DNA of 64,000 bases from Massilia oculi (GCF_003143515.1 NZ_CP029343.1:1984001-2048000), one strand, 5' to 3'; counted from the stretch's first letter, positions 1-9,089 are shown. Program-made: numbers and translations. The notes: generated by a model not told the origin, from the letters alone.

Positions 1-2476
1 GCGCCATCGCGTCGATCGAGAACGGCTTGGTCAGCACCGACATGCCGGGCGCGAGCTGCCCGTGGTCGAGCAAGGCGGTTTCGGCGTAGCCGGTGATGAA
101 CAAGACCTTCAGCAGGGGACGCTTGATGCGCGCCGCATCCGCCATCTGGCGTCCATTCATCATGCCCGGCAGGCCGACGTCCGAGATCACGAGGTCGATG
201 CGCGCGTCCGATTGCAGCAGCGCCAGGCCGCCGGCGCCATCCTCGGCCTGGAGCACCGTGTAGCCCAGCTCCTCGAGCACGTCGACCACCAGCATGCGCA
301 CGCTCGGCTCGTCGTCCACCAACAGGATCGTCTCGCCCCGGCCGGCCGGCGGCGCGGCGTCGGCGGCCGGCGCCGCATCGCGCTCATCGGCCTCACCGCG
401 GTGGCGCGGCAGGAAGATGCTGACCGTGGTGCCCTGGCCCAGCTGCGAATCGATCGCCACCTGCCCGCCCGATTGCTTGGCGAAGCCGTAGATCATCGAC
501 AGGCCCAGTCCCGTGCCCTGGCCCAGCGGCTTGGTAGTGAAGAAGGGTTCGAAGGCCTTGGCCAGCACGTCCGGGGCCATGCCGGTGCCGCTGTCGGCAA
601 CCGACAGCACGAGATAGTCGCCTGGCGGCAGCTCATGGCCGCGCGCGGCGTCGGCGTCGAGCACGCGGTTGGTGGTGGCGATCGCGATGCGGCCGCCTTC
701 CGGCATCGCGTCGCGCGCATTGATGCACAGGTTCAGCAGCGCATTCTCGAGCTGCGACTGGTCGACCAGCGCCGTCCACGGCTCGCCGCTGTAGTCCGGC
801 TCCACCCGCACGCCGGGGCCCACCGTGCGCCGGATCATGTCCAGCAGGCCGTCGACCATCGTGTTGACGCAGATGGCGCGCGGCGCCAGCGTCTGGCGCC
901 GCGAGAACGCCAGCAGCCGGTGGGTGAGCGCGGCGGCCCGCCTGGTCGCGCCTTGCGCCACCGCGACGTAGCGCTCGATCTCGTCCACGCGACCCTGCCT
1001 GAGGCGCAGCTTGACCAGGTCCAGGCTGCCCGAGATGCCGGCCAGCAGGTTGTTGAAGTCGTGCGCCAGCCCGCCGGTGAGCTGGCCGACCGCCTCCATC
1101 TTTTGCGAATGACGCAGCTGTTCGTGCGCACGCTCCAGCTCGGCCTGGCGTTCGCGCTCGACGCTGATGTCGCGCGCCGCGCAGTACACCTTGCCGTCGT
1201 CCGGCACCGCCGCCCACGACAGCCAGCGCCAGCCCCCGCCCCGGTGCCGGTAGCGGTTCTCGAAGCGCAAGGCGGGGGTGCCGTGCTCCAGCGCATTGCG
1301 CCAGATGTCCTCGGTGCCGTCGCGGTCGTCCGGATGGATGAAGTCGAGGAAAGGCGTGCCCGCGACCTCTTCCTCGGTCCAGCCCAGCGTGGCCTGCCAG
1401 GCCGGGTTCGAGGTCTCCATGAAGCCGTCGGCATTGAGCACGCCCAGGACGTCGGGGCTGAGCTGCCAGGTTCGTCCGCGCGCCCGCGCCTGGGCCACGA
1501 CCTTTTGCTCCAGCTCCTCGTTCAATGCCCGCAGCTTGAGGATGGCCAGGTCGCGCTCGGCCTCGACCGCGCGCCTGCCCTCGACGTCGATCAGCACGCC
1601 GGGGAAGCGCAGCCCGGTGCCATCCGGCGCCAGGTCGACCCGGCCGTTGGCTTCGATCCAGTAATAATTGCCGTCGGCGCGCCGCACCCGGTACTGGTGG
1701 GCGTAATGGCCGCCGCGCGCGATCACCGAGTTGATGGCCTGGGCCAGGCCGGCTTGGTCGTCCGGGTGCACCGTGGCCACGATCTGGGACAGGGACAGGC
1801 CGGTGCGCCCGATGGCGGGGTCGAGGCCGAAGGCGCGCGCAAAGGCTTCGTCGACGGTGAAGCGGTCGGTCGGCAGGTGCCAGAACCAGGTGCCGATGAT
1901 GGCGCCGGCCTCCAGCGCCAACTGGACCCGCTCGGCATCGACGCGCGACGCCGATTCGTGCTCCCGCAACACGGCTTCGTCGGCCGCCTGGCGCCGCTGG
2001 CTCAGCACCGTCTCGGTGGTTTCGATGCAGGTGCACAGCAGGCCGTGGATGCGGCCGGCGTCGTCGCGCACGGGACCGTAGGAATAGGTGAACCAGGCAT
2101 GCTCGGCATAGCCCTTGCGCTGCATGACGAGCGCGATGTCGTTCATCTTGTGCGATTCGCCGTCCACCAGGGTGCGTTCGACCAGCGGCCCGAGCACGTC
2201 CCAGATCTCGTGCCAGACGGCCTGGAACGGCTGCCCCAGCGCGGCCGGGTGCTTGTTGCACAGGATCTCGGCGTAGGCGTCGTTGTAGAGCAGGATCTGC
2301 TCCGGTCCCCAGACGATAAAGCTCGGAAAGGCCGAGTCGAGCACGATATTGACGCTGGTGCGCAGCGTGGCGGGCCAGGAAGCGATCGGGCCCAGCGGCG
2401 AGGCGGTCCAGCCGTGGCCGCGGATTGCTGCCGCCATCGCGGCGCCGGAAGCGGGAAACACTGCAGGACTACCCAT
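1..2476 (-). CDS. PAS-domain hybrid histidine kinase (3' end beyond left edge)
   Basis: Sensor kinase with an attached receiver, predicted to autophosphorylate on His and pass phosphate to its own Asp. I read 825 codons from the ATG at 2476. There are three PAS-like segments (about residues 40-150, 180-290 and 320-440), then the H-box HDFNNLL with phospho-acceptor His near residue 472, an HATPase_c domain with N-box NLCINARDAM near 579, the G-box GQGTGLGLSM, and a receiver beginning GRGETILLVDDE with acceptor Asp near 766 in ISDVGLPGM. The receiver is cut by the window edge. The N-terminus has no membrane segment, so it should be cytoplasmic. The HDFNN type H-box is typical of HWE-unlike, PAS-rich orphan kinases in Burkholderiales. 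The ligand is unknown. No partner gene is visible in the window. Confidence 0.9.
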   Translation of the reverse strand, partial: MGSPAVFPASGAAMAAAIRGHGWTASPLGPIASWPATLRTSVNIVLDSAFPSFIVWGPEQILLYNDAYAEILCNKHPAALGQPFQAVWHEIWDVLGPLVERTLVDGESHKMNDIALVMQRKGYAEHAWFTYSYGPVRDDAGRIHGLLCTCIETTETVLSQRRQAADEAVLREHESASRVDAERVQLALEAGAIIGTWFWHLPTDRFTVDEAFARAFGLDPAIGRTGLSLSQIVATVHPDDQAGLAQAINSVIARGGHYAHQYRVRRADGNYYWIEANGRVDLAPDGTGLRFPGVLIDVEGRRAVEAERDLAILKLRALNEELEQKVVAQARARGRTWQLSPDVLGVLNADGFMETSNPAWQATLGWTEEEVAGTPFLDFIHPDDRDGTEDIWRNALEHGTPALRFENRYRHRGGGWRWLSWAAVPDDGKVYCAARDISVERERQAELERAHEQLRHSQKMEAVGQLTGGLAHDFNNLLAGISGSLDLVKLRLRQGRVDEIERYVAVAQGATRRAAALTHRLLAFSRRQTLAPRAICVNTMVDGLLDMIRRTVGPGVRVEPDYSGEPWTALVDQSQLENALLNLCINARDAMPEGGRIAIATTNRVLDADAARGHELPPGDYLVLSVADSGTGMAPDVLAKAFEPFFTTKPLGQGTGLGLSMIYGFAKQSGGQVAIDSQLGQGTTVSIFLPRHRGEADERDAAPAADAAPPAGRGETILLVDDEPSVRMLVVDVLEELGYTVLQAEDGAGGLALLQSDARIDLVISDVGLPGMMNGRQMADAARIKRPLLKVLFITGYAETALLDHGQLAPGMSVLTKPFSIDAMA

Positions 2477-2780
2477 GGAATCGATTATTTGCCTGATGGG
2501 GTCCCAGGACGTGGTTGCGCGCATTCATGCGGCATTATTGCATGTTCCGTACCGCCGCCGCGCTGCGACAACGGCGCGATGTTTGCCGCGCGCCCGACTA
2601 CAGTGGCAAGGCTGCAGGGACCGGTTGGGGGACGGTGGCGGCGTCGGGCTGAGCTGAGCTGATGATCGTATCGTCAGCTCAAGCACGTCGGCCCCGCGAA
2701 GGCGCAATCGCGTCCGGCCTATTTATACGCAAGGCAGGGACGTCGTTCCCGCCCTCGCCCGCCGGGAACGCCGGGGTTGC
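2477..2780. other. intergenic region between kinase and chemoreceptor genes
   Basis: This 304-bp gap separates two leftward genes. It must hold the promoter of the kinase gene, but I see no convincing -35/-10 pair. The only clear structure is the GC-rich hairpin at 2744-2770 next to the chemoreceptor stop codon, listed separately. I see no coding potential that fits the codon bias of the neighbours. Confidence 0.6.
2744..2770. terminator. GC-rich hairpin downstream of chemoreceptor gene (REP-like)
   Basis: The arms CGTTCCC (2744-2750) and GGGAACG (2764-2770) enclose a GC-rich loop, ten bases beyond the chemoreceptor stop codon. The same motif, CGTCGTTCCCGCC then GGGAACG, recurs at 53366-53389. 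There is no U-tract, so it may be a repeated extragenic palindrome rather than a classical intrinsic terminator. Confidence 0.5.
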
Positions 2781-4397
2781 TCAAGCTGCCAGGGCCATGC
2801 GTTCGTGGCCGGCCCGCGAGCGCACCGGGGCCTGCGCCCTAGGCGCTGCCTGTGCATCCACCTTGAACACGCTCACCATCTGCTGCAGCGCATGCGCCTG
2901 GTCCTGCAGCGCGCCGGTGGCGGCCGCCGCTTCCTCGACCAGGGCGGCGTTCTGCTGGGTCGCCTGGTCCATATGGCTCACCGCTTCATTGATCTGCTGG
3001 ATGCCGGCGGTCTGCTCTTCGCCGGCGGCCAGGATCTCGGCCATGATGTCGCTGACGCGGGTGACGCTGGTCACGATCTCGTCCATGGTGGTGCCGGCGC
3101 TGTCGACCAGGGCGGTGCCCGCCTCGACGTTGCTGACGGAGGTGTTGATCAGTTCCTTGATTTCCTTGGCCGCCGCCGCCGAGCGCTGCGCCAGGTTGCG
3201 CACTTCGCCGGCCACGACCGCGAAACCGCGGCCCTGCTCACCCGCGCGGGCCGCTTCGACGGCCGCGTTCAGCGCCAGGATATTGGTCTGGAAGGCGATG
3301 CCGTCGATGGTCGAGATGATGTCGACGATGCGCTTGGACGAGGCGTCGATCGCGCCCATGGTCTGCACCACTTCCGACACCAGCCGGCCGCCGCGCACCG
3401 CGACTTCGGACGCCGAGCGCGCCACGTTATTGGCCTGGCGCACGTTGTCGGCATTGTGCTGGACGGTGGTGGTCAGTTCCTCGAGCGAGGAAGCGGTTTC
3501 TTCCAGGCCGCTGGCCTGCTGCTCGGTCCGCGCCGACAGATTCATATTGCCGGCCGCGATCTCGCTGCTGGCGCTGGCGATCGACATGCTGCTGTCGCGC
3601 ACGCTGCGCACGGTGGTAGCGAGCTGCTGCTGCATGGTGGCCAGGCCCTTGAGCAGTGCGCCCATTTCGTCGTCACGGTCGACCTCGACGCGGGTGGACA
3701 GGTCGCCATGCGCCATCGCGTCGAAGTGGCCGAGCGCGTGGTCGAGCGGCCGCATGATGGCGCGCAGCAGCAGCCAGGACGACACCGCCGCCAGCAGCAC
3801 GCCCAGCACCACGCTGGCGCTCGACACCCACAGCAGCATGTCGAACAGGCGGCCGCTCTGGTCGTAACCCTCTTTGGCGGCGCTCAGCTGGTAATCGTCC
3901 AGCGCGACCGATGCCTTGTCGAAGGTGCCGTACAAGGCCGTCATTTCCGTCATCGACAGCGCTTCGATGCGCTCGACGTTCATCTGCTCGACTGCGGTGG
4001 CCAGCGCCAGCATGCCGTCGTTGATGTAGCGGTTGCGTTCGGCTTCAAGGTTCTTGGCCAGTTCCGCTTCGTCGGCGTCGCGCGGCAGGGCCAGGTAGCG
4101 CTGCCACTCCTTGTTCGAGTCGTCGATGAAGCCCTTGGCGCGGCTCAGGATCTTGCCGACGTCGGCCGCGTCCGGATGAAACACGGCGCGGTCCAGGCCA
4201 AAGCGGGCGCGGTTCAGAAAGTTCTTGGAATTATTGATCGCGATGCTCGACGCCAGCTGGTTCGAATACACCTGCTCGAGCGCGGCATGGTCTTCACGCA
4301 TGCCGTAGATGCCGAGCACGCCGACGGCGGTGATGAGGAAGCCGAGCATGGCCATCGTGGCGATCAGCCGGAGTCGCAGTGTCAGTTTGAAAAGCAT
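2781..4397 (-). CDS. methyl-accepting chemotaxis protein
   Basis: Membrane chemoreceptor that controls CheA through CheW. From the ATG at 4397 it is 538 residues: a first membrane segment at about 10-30, a periplasmic four-helix-bundle sensor, a second membrane segment at about 190-212, HAMP, then the coiled-coil signalling domain. The hairpin tip is clear ([20 protein letters not shown] followed by [18 protein letters not shown]), as is the conserved C-terminal stretch with [13 protein letters not shown]. No C-terminal NWETF-type CheR-binding pentapeptide is present, as the protein ends in ERMALAA. The reading frame stays open upstream of 4397, but that extension lacks receptor features, whereas [13 protein letters not shown] gives a normal N-terminus. 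Ligand unknown. Confidence 0.93.
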   Translation of the reverse strand: MLFKLTLRLRLIATMAMLGFLITAVGVLGIYGMREDHAALEQVYSNQLASSIAINNSKNFLNRARFGLDRAVFHPDAADVGKILSRAKGFIDDSNKEWQRYLALPRDADEAELAKNLEAERNRYINDGMLALATAVEQMNVERIEALSMTEMTALYGTFDKASVALDDYQLSAAKEGYDQSGRLFDMLLWVSSASVVLGVLLAAVSSWLLLRAIMRPLDHALGHFDAMAHGDLSTRVEVDRDDEMGALLKGLATMQQQLATTVRSVRDSSMSIASASSEIAAGNMNLSARTEQQASGLEETASSLEELTTTVQHNADNVRQANNVARSASEVAVRGGRLVSEVVQTMGAIDASSKRIVDIISTIDGIAFQTNILALNAAVEAARAGEQGRGFAVVAGEVRNLAQRSAAAAKEIKELINTSVSNVEAGTALVDSAGTTMDEIVTSVTRVSDIMAEILAAGEEQTAGIQQINEAVSHMDQATQQNAALVEEAAAATGALQDQAHALQQMVSVFKVDAQAAPRAQAPVRSRAGHERMALAA

Positions 4398-4773
4398 GGT
4401 TGCCCTGAGGATGGAGGTTTTTTTCGTAAGAAAGCACAACAACGAAACCTTAGCTCCAGTAAGGCAATTTTTCAGCAAAAACCCAACTTCGGTATCAAAA
4501 TTGCAGGATATAGGTTGTTGCTCAGCAACAAAAAGAACGACTGATCTATCTTTCTCGGCAACTTGGTTAATGAACAGATCACATCGGGCAACCTGACTTG
4601 CCCCGTCAATCCAGCCATTCCGCCGCGAAATCCAATCGGGCCAGGAGCATGGAGCGGTAGTTCGCGCCATCAGGACAGTGGCCGACACCAACGAAAATCC
4701 GGAAGCAATCGGAAAAACGGCAATGCCAGGATAGCCCTCCCGAATACGCGCCGTCGGACCGGACGAGCATCCC
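4398..4773. other. AT-rich promoter region of the chemoreceptor gene
   Basis: A 376-bp stretch that is much more AT-rich than its surroundings between about 4410 and 4560. It contains a perfect dyad TTGTTGC-TCA-GCAACAA at 4515-4531, a candidate regulator site or hairpin in the chemoreceptor leader. I could not identify a convincing sigma-28 promoter. From about 4600 to 4773 I see nothing beyond the 3' end of the ABC/permease remnant. Confidence 0.5.
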
Positions 4774-5412
4774 TTAGTCCATCCTTCCTGCCGGAAAAGC
4801 AAACGGCGCGCCTTCCATCAGACGCAGGCGCCGGTACACCAGCAAGCCGGCCACGACGATCGAGGCAAGGGTCGCCGATGCCCAGAACGGCAGGCCGAAC
4901 GCCATGAACAGAATGGCTCCCGCCAGTGGACCAATAAGGCTCAGGCCGACCGCGAACAACCAGTAGAAAACAGCGCTCCACGAGAGCGCGCGTGCATGGT
5001 CGCGCAACGCCAGTGCCATGGCCGGCACGGTCATGCAGCACATGCAGGCAGACGCCGCCAGCGCATTGCCGCGCGCGCCGGCGACCAGCGCCATCAGGAC
5101 GGCGGTGGCGCTGACGAGAGCCCAGATCGTCAAGCCCTGGCGTAACAGCCCACGCGCCAGCATGCGGTTGCATCGCGGCGCTTGGGCGGGCATCGCCGGC
5201 GCGTCGAGCGGCTCACCGAACAACCGGACACTGCCACCGTCGATTTCGCGCAGGCCCAGCAGGCATTCGATCAAAGTCGACTTGCCGGCGCCGTTGCGCC
5301 CCGGCAGGCCGATCACCTGGCCCGGCCCGACTTCCCAGTCGAGGCCATCAAGGACGGGCTTGCTGTCAAAGCGCTTGGGGACGCAGCGCATCAGGATCGG
5401 GGATGATGTCAT
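4774..5412 (-). pseudogene. chimeric ABC ATPase/permease remnant
   Basis: An uninterrupted 212-residue reading frame that joins parts of two different proteins. Residues 1 to about 72 are the start of an ABC ATPase with Walker A GRNGAGKST and the following strand GGSVRLFGEP. The Q-loop, LSGGQ signature, Walker B and H-loop are all absent. From about residue 75 the sequence is a polytopic membrane protein with about four hydrophobic segments, ending in PAGRMD, like the permease C-termini of YtrA-type operons. The simplest reading is a deletion of roughly 1 kb that fused the ATPase gene to the next permease gene in frame near 5190. It overlaps the true stop of the upstream regulator pseudogene as ATGA. 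It cannot be an active ATPase. Expression is unknown. Confidence 0.75.
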
Positions 5413-5757
5413 GCTGGTTCATTCAGGATTTTCGTGAACAGGCCAAGGATGGCGTCGGGGTCGAGCTCGCGCCTCGCGCCTTGCGCGCGGCGCGCTCCAG
5501 GGCCGGCCGCCGCAGCGCCAGGCGCGCGCCGGCGTCGCCCACACTGCGTGGGCGATCCGCGACCACCATGCCCACACCACGCCGACGCTCGAGCACGCCC
5601 TCCAGCTCGAGCAGTCCGTAGGCTTTCGCGACGGTCATCGGATTGACCGCGAGCTGCAACGCGGTCTCGCGCACCGATGGCAGCGCATCGCCCGGCGCCA
5701 GCCGGCCCCAGCCGATCCTGGGGCGATCGAGAACGGTTGGGGAGTGCGGCTTGTCAT
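5409..5757 (-). pseudogene. YtrA-subfamily GntR regulator, broken
   Basis: Remnant of a GntR/YtrA repressor. The winged-helix core is intact (GRLAPGDALPSVRE, then NPMTVAKAYGLLE and GVLERRRGVGM). Two lesions are visible. The natural start at 5757 gives MTSRTPQPFSIAPGSA and then falls out of frame, because about 20 codons before GRLAPGD are missing. Near 5480-5490 the frame shifts again, and the expected C-terminus RRELDPDAILGLFTKILNEPA continues in another frame to a TGA at 5409-5411 that overlaps the next gene's ATG. An open frame of 122 residues (5423-5791) bridges the HTH but has an unnatural start inside the operator and a wrong C-terminus. In a normal locus this protein would repress its own ABC operon. 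Confidence 0.75.
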
Positions 5758-5802
5758 CGCGTATTCGTGTATCAATCGGTGAATACACCAATACGCGATG
5801 AC
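5753..5802. promoter_or_regulatory. long inverted repeat, candidate GntR/YtrA operator
   Basis: Two 20-nt arms, 5753-5772 and 5783-5802, match at 19 of 20 positions when one is reverse-complemented, with a 10-nt spacer. The inner parts read GTATTCGTGTAT and ATACACCAATAC. The left arm covers the start codon of the GntR pseudogene at 5757, the usual place for an autoregulatory operator. Confidence 0.7.
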
Positions 5803-5872
5803 GATCGTGTCAACCTGGACGGAAATTTCATGCACCATGGGTGCGTACTGCCGTCAACAAGACACAGGGACG

Positions 5873-5898
5873 AAAAAAACCGGAGCCTCGGCTCCGGT
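5873..5898 (-). terminator. intrinsic terminator of the TerD operon
   Basis: The stem ACCGGAGCC (5879-5887) pairs with GGCTCCGGT (5890-5898). On the minus strand it is followed by a run of seven T residues (A-run at 5873-5879 on the plus strand). It lies 24 bp past the stop of the last TerD gene and fits a rho-independent terminator. Confidence 0.85.
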
Positions 5899-5921
5899 CT
5901 TTGTTCAGTCGACGATGCGGT

Positions 5922-6506
5922 TTACAGATGCACCGTAATCTGCGGCATCAGATCGTCGAAAGTACGGCCATTGCCATTTTCTCCGATCGCATGCATCTTC
6001 CACTCGCCGTTGTGGCGGTACAGCTTGGCCATGATCTGGGCCGAGTGCGAACCGGTCACCGACAGGTTGAAGCGCGCCACCTCTTGCTGATTAGCGGCGT
6101 TGATCAGGCGACAGTAGGCGTTCTCGACGGTCGAGAAATTCTGGCCGGTGAAGCTGTTCACCGTGAATACCAGCGCCTTGACGCCCGCCGGCACGGCGCT
6201 CAGGTCGACCGTGATCTGCTCGTCGTCGCCATCGCCCGCGCCGGTGCGGTTGTCGCCCGTGTGGACGATGCTGCCGTCGCGGCTCTTGAGCTGGCGGAAC
6301 CAGACCACGTCCATCGGACGGTTCGATTCGTCGAACATCACTACCGAGGCGTCGAGGTCGACGGCTTCGGACTTGCCGCCGCCGAAGCCGAAGAAGCCTT
6401 TCGACTTGATCGCGTCCCAGCCCAGACCCATGGTCACGCGGGAGAGACCACCACCGCCTTCCTTGTCCAGGGAGATCTTCTGTCCCTTTTGCAGATTGAC
6501 TGACAT
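5922..6506 (-). CDS. TerD-family stress protein (TerZ/TerX-like)
   Basis: A 194-residue TerD-domain protein and the last gene of a leftward operon. The family core is present: N-terminal LQKGQKISLDKE, GLGWD, LDASVVMFD, DGSIVHTGDNRTGAG followed by the acidic GDDEQITVDL, and a C-terminal half with FNLSVTGSHSAQIMAKLYR. TerD proteins are calcium-binding cytoplasmic proteins linked to tellurite, phage and other stresses; what this one does is not known. The start is fixed by a strong ribosome site (GGAGG seven to eight bases before the ATG at 6506). Unlike the other TerD here it has a Gly/Phe-rich insert FFGFGGGK after the GWD motif. Loss of tellurite sensitivity cannot be claimed from sequence. 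Confidence 0.9.
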   Translation of the reverse strand: MSVNLQKGQKISLDKEGGGGLSRVTMGLGWDAIKSKGFFGFGGGKSEAVDLDASVVMFDESNRPMDVVWFRQLKSRDGSIVHTGDNRTGAGDGDDEQITVDLSAVPAGVKALVFTVNSFTGQNFSTVENAYCRLINAANQQEVARFNLSVTGSHSAQIMAKLYRHNGEWKMHAIGENGNGRTFDDLMPQITVHL

Positions 6507-6517
6507 ATCTTTCCTCC

Positions 6518-7213
6518 TTATTTCGCAGGCGCCTGCATCCAGGCCTTGAATGCGGTGCGGTTGCGCGAACAGACATAGACCTTGCCACGACCGGAGAAGC
6601 GCAGGACCATGCCCTCGCCGCTGGTCTGGCTGTTGATCAGGTTACCCAGGAAGCCGCCGCTGGTGCCGGTCGTGATCGAGATCTCGTAGCGCAGGGTGCT
6701 GTCCCAGCACACCACGTGCGAGTTGTCGATGATCGCGTCCTTGCCCGGTTCCACGTCGAGCACCGACATGGAACCGAAGCCCGACACCACCACCTGGCCC
6801 TGGCCGCCCGTCTCGGTGACGAAGAAGCCGCCGCTCTGCGCGAACAGGGCGTTGCCCAGGCTTTGCGTGCGCACCCGCAGGTCCACGCCGGACGTGGCCG
6901 CGACAAAGGCGCCATCGCTGATGATGTAGTTGTTCGGACCGACGTCGACCACCTGCATCGCGCCCGGCAGGGTCGGCGACAGCAGGCAATCGCCCTCGCC
7001 GCGGGTCGCTTCGATGTGCTGCTGGAAGAACGACTCGCCGTTGGCGAAGGTGCGCATCAGCGCGCTGCCGAGGCCACCCTTCATCTTGCCCTTGAGATCG
7101 AGGGTCGATTCCATCATCACCATCGCGTCGGATTCGCAATAGATGGTCTCGCCCTGTTTCATCGACACGTGCAGGAAGGGATCGACGTCCCCGGTCACGG
7201 TAAATACTGGCAT
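6518..7213 (-). CDS. AIM24/TIGR00266 family protein
   Basis: A 231-residue AIM24-like protein, a beta-rich fold also found in mitochondrial AIM24 and in bacterial ter-linked genes. It begins MPVFTVTGDVDPFLHVSM. It has many Gly-rich beta turns (LKGKMKGGLGSALMR, SGGFFVTETGGQGQVVVSG) and the conserved tail EGMVLRFSGRGKVYVCSRN. I chose the ATG at 7213 because AAGGGAG precedes it at good spacing. The open frame extends 13 codons further without a better start. It lies between two TerD genes with short gaps (11 bp and 48 bp), so co-transcription is very likely. Biochemical function is unknown; association with TerD suggests a shared stress role. Confidence 0.88.
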   Translation of the reverse strand: MPVFTVTGDVDPFLHVSMKQGETIYCESDAMVMMESTLDLKGKMKGGLGSALMRTFANGESFFQQHIEATRGEGDCLLSPTLPGAMQVVDVGPNNYIISDGAFVAATSGVDLRVRTQSLGNALFAQSGGFFVTETGGQGQVVVSGFGSMSVLDVEPGKDAIIDNSHVVCWDSTLRYEISITTGTSGGFLGNLINSQTSGEGMVLRFSGRGKVYVCSRNRTAFKAWMQAPAK

Positions 7214-7261
7214 TTGGCTCCCTTTCATGAGGCGGTCGTTATCGACCGCCACTACATTACC

Positions 7262-7837
7262 TTAAACGTTCACGCCGTAGTTGCGGGCGAGTGGGCCCAG
7301 GCCGCCGTTGAAGCCCTGGCCGATCGCGCGGAACTTCCAGTCGGCGCCGTTGCGGTACACCTCGCCGAAGATCATCGCCGCTTCGGTCGAGCTGTCTTCG
7401 GACAGGTCGTAGCGCGCGACTTCCTGGTTGTTGGCGTTGTTGACGCAGCGGATGAAGGCCTTGCCGACCATGCCGAAGTTCTGGCGGCGCGCTTCGGCGT
7501 CGTGGATGGTCACGCCCAGCACGACCTTGTCGACGTCGGCCGGCACCTTGCTCAGGTCGATGGTGACGAATTCGTCGTCGCCTTCGCCGGCGCCGGTGGT
7601 GTTGTCGCCCGAGTGGACGATCGAGCCGTCGGCCGATTTCAGGTTGTTGTAGAAGATGAAGTCGCTGTCCGACCGCACCTTGCCGGACGAATTGAGCAGG
7701 AACACGGCGCCGTCGAGGTCGAAGGCTGCGCCGTCGGTGGCGCGAATGTCCCAGCCGAGGCCGACTTTCAGCGAGGTCAGGCCTGGAGCTTCTTTCGACA
7801 GATTGACGTTGCCGCCTTTTTGCAGACTGATTGCCAT
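7262..7837 (-). CDS. terD: TerD-family stress protein
   Basis: A 191-residue TerD/TerE-type protein, closest to the canonical form: [52 protein letters not shown] and the C-terminal [21 protein letters not shown]. The acidic residues after GDN and in GEGDDE belong to the family's calcium sites. It is cytoplasmic, with no signal peptide. It is the second gene of the DUF475-TerD-AIM24-TerD operon, 85 bp after the membrane-protein gene. The start at 7837 is preceded by AGGAGAG. It could also be named terE, since short family members are not separable by eye. Confidence 0.92.
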   Translation of the reverse strand: MAISLQKGGNVNLSKEAPGLTSLKVGLGWDIRATDGAAFDLDGAVFLLNSSGKVRSDSDFIFYNNLKSADGSIVHSGDNTTGAGEGDDEFVTIDLSKVPADVDKVVLGVTIHDAEARRQNFGMVGKAFIRCVNNANNQEVARYDLSEDSSTEAAMIFGEVYRNGADWKFRAIGQGFNGGLGPLARNYGVNV

Positions 7838-7922
7838 GATGAGACTCTCCTAGTTAATGAACACCGGGTTGCAAACGCAGCGAGCTGGTGTTCAGCCGCT
7901 CGCCGCGGATTCTGTTACTTCG

Positions 7923-8972
7923 TTACGCGCCGCCTTCCAGCGCCGCGTGCTTCTTCTTGTACTGCAGCGAACTCCACAGCGAAGCCAGGATGAAGGCCAC
8001 GCCGACGCCGCCGGTGATCAGCTCGGGCACGTGCCACTTCATGCTCGCCAGCATGATCACGGCCAGGATGCCGATCGCGTAGTGCGCGCCATGCTCCAGG
8101 TAGACGTATTCGTCCAGCGTGCCCTTGCGCACCAGGAAGACGGTCATCGAACGCACGAACATCGCGCCGATCGCCAGGCCCAGCATGATGATCACGACGT
8201 CGCTGGTGATCGCGAAGGCGCCGATCACGCCGTCGAACGAGAACGAGGCATCCAGTACTTCGAGGTACAGGAAGCCGCCGATACCGCCCTTCTTGACCGC
8301 GTCGCCGACGGCGCCGGCTTCGGACTCGCTCTTTTCCAGCATGCTGCTGAGCATGTCGACACCGACATAGACCAGGATGCCCCACATACCTGCGATCAGG
8401 ACGACCATCTTCTGCGCTTCGTCAACATAGGTCATGCTGAACAGCAGCGCGGCGATTGCAATCATCACGGCGATCGAGGACACCTTGCCCAGCGAGCCGA
8501 TCTTGGCTTCGAAGTTGCCCAGCCAGTGGGTTTCCTTCTCGTGGTCCAGCATGAAGTTCAGGAACACCAGCAGCAGGAACATGCCGCCGAAGGCCGCCAC
8601 TTCGGCGTGGTGGTTGGTCAGGTGGGTCGAGAACGCCTTCGGATCGGTCAGCGCCAGGTTCCACACTTCCATGGCGCCCAGGTCCGCGGCCACGGCCACG
8701 ATCACCAGCGGGAACACCAGGCGCATGCCGAACACGGCGATGATGATGCCGACGCCCAGGAACAGCTTGATCCAGAACTCGTCCCAGCCCTTGAGCACCG
8801 AGGCGTTGACCACCGCGTTGTCGAAGGACAGCGAGACTTCCATCACCGCGAGGATGGCCGCCACGCCCAGCGCGGTGAACGCGGCGCTCATGCCGCCATG
8901 CTCGAAGCCCCACCAGGCCGAGAGCGCCAGGCAGACTGCGGTCACGATGAATGACCAGGTAAAGTACTTCAT
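7923..8972 (-). CDS. DUF475 integral membrane protein (TerC-like)
   Basis: A 349-residue polytopic membrane protein of the DUF475 family, related to TerC. It has about eight to nine hydrophobic helices. Two similar motifs carry conserved acidic residues, MEVSLSFDNAVVNA near residue 45 and LEVLDASFSFDGVIGAFA in the second half. This internal repeat with a buried E..D is typical of TerC-superfamily transporters and suggests cation movement, probably metal efflux, by analogy only. It is the first gene of the stress operon, so its promoter lies in the 117-bp divergent gap shared with the NhaR-like gene. The product should sit in the inner membrane and may link the cytoplasmic TerD/AIM24 proteins to it. 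Confidence 0.88.
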   Translation of the reverse strand: MKYFTWSFIVTAVCLALSAWWGFEHGGMSAAFTALGVAAILAVMEVSLSFDNAVVNASVLKGWDEFWIKLFLGVGIIIAVFGMRLVFPLVIVAVAADLGAMEVWNLALTDPKAFSTHLTNHHAEVAAFGGMFLLLVFLNFMLDHEKETHWLGNFEAKIGSLGKVSSIAVMIAIAALLFSMTYVDEAQKMVVLIAGMWGILVYVGVDMLSSMLEKSESEAGAVGDAVKKGGIGGFLYLEVLDASFSFDGVIGAFAITSDVVIIMLGLAIGAMFVRSMTVFLVRKGTLDEYVYLEHGAHYAIGILAVIMLASMKWHVPELITGGVGVAFILASLWSSLQYKKKHAALEGGA

Positions 8973-9089
8973 AAGTTTTTCCCTCTTATAAGTTGTAAGC
9001 CAACGGTGTCGGCGGCTTTCATTGTAGCGCTTGGCAATTTATTGAAAAAGCGAAGATAATCGAAACATTACTTCCAAAAAACAGAAGCC

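Noticed and set aside
62..2662. 866-codon open frame on the plus strand
   Set aside because: It is antisense to the hybrid histidine kinase. Its product is rich in His, Arg and Gly with no domain, as expected for the opposite strand of a high-GC gene, while the minus frame has full PAS, HisKA, HATPase and receiver motifs.
5423..5791. intact 122-residue GntR regulator
   Set aside because: The frame starts inside the operator, and both its N- and C-termini are out of register with the family. The correct continuations exist in other frames.
5922..8972. tellurite-resistance locus
   Set aside because: TerD-type genes alone do not show tellurite resistance; terA, terB and a canonical terC set are missing, so only stress association is claimed.
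8973..9089. manganese riboswitch upstream of the TerC-like gene
   Set aside because: yybP-ykoY riboswitches often precede TerC-family genes, but the gap is short, shared with a divergent promoter, and I could not trace the conserved loops.
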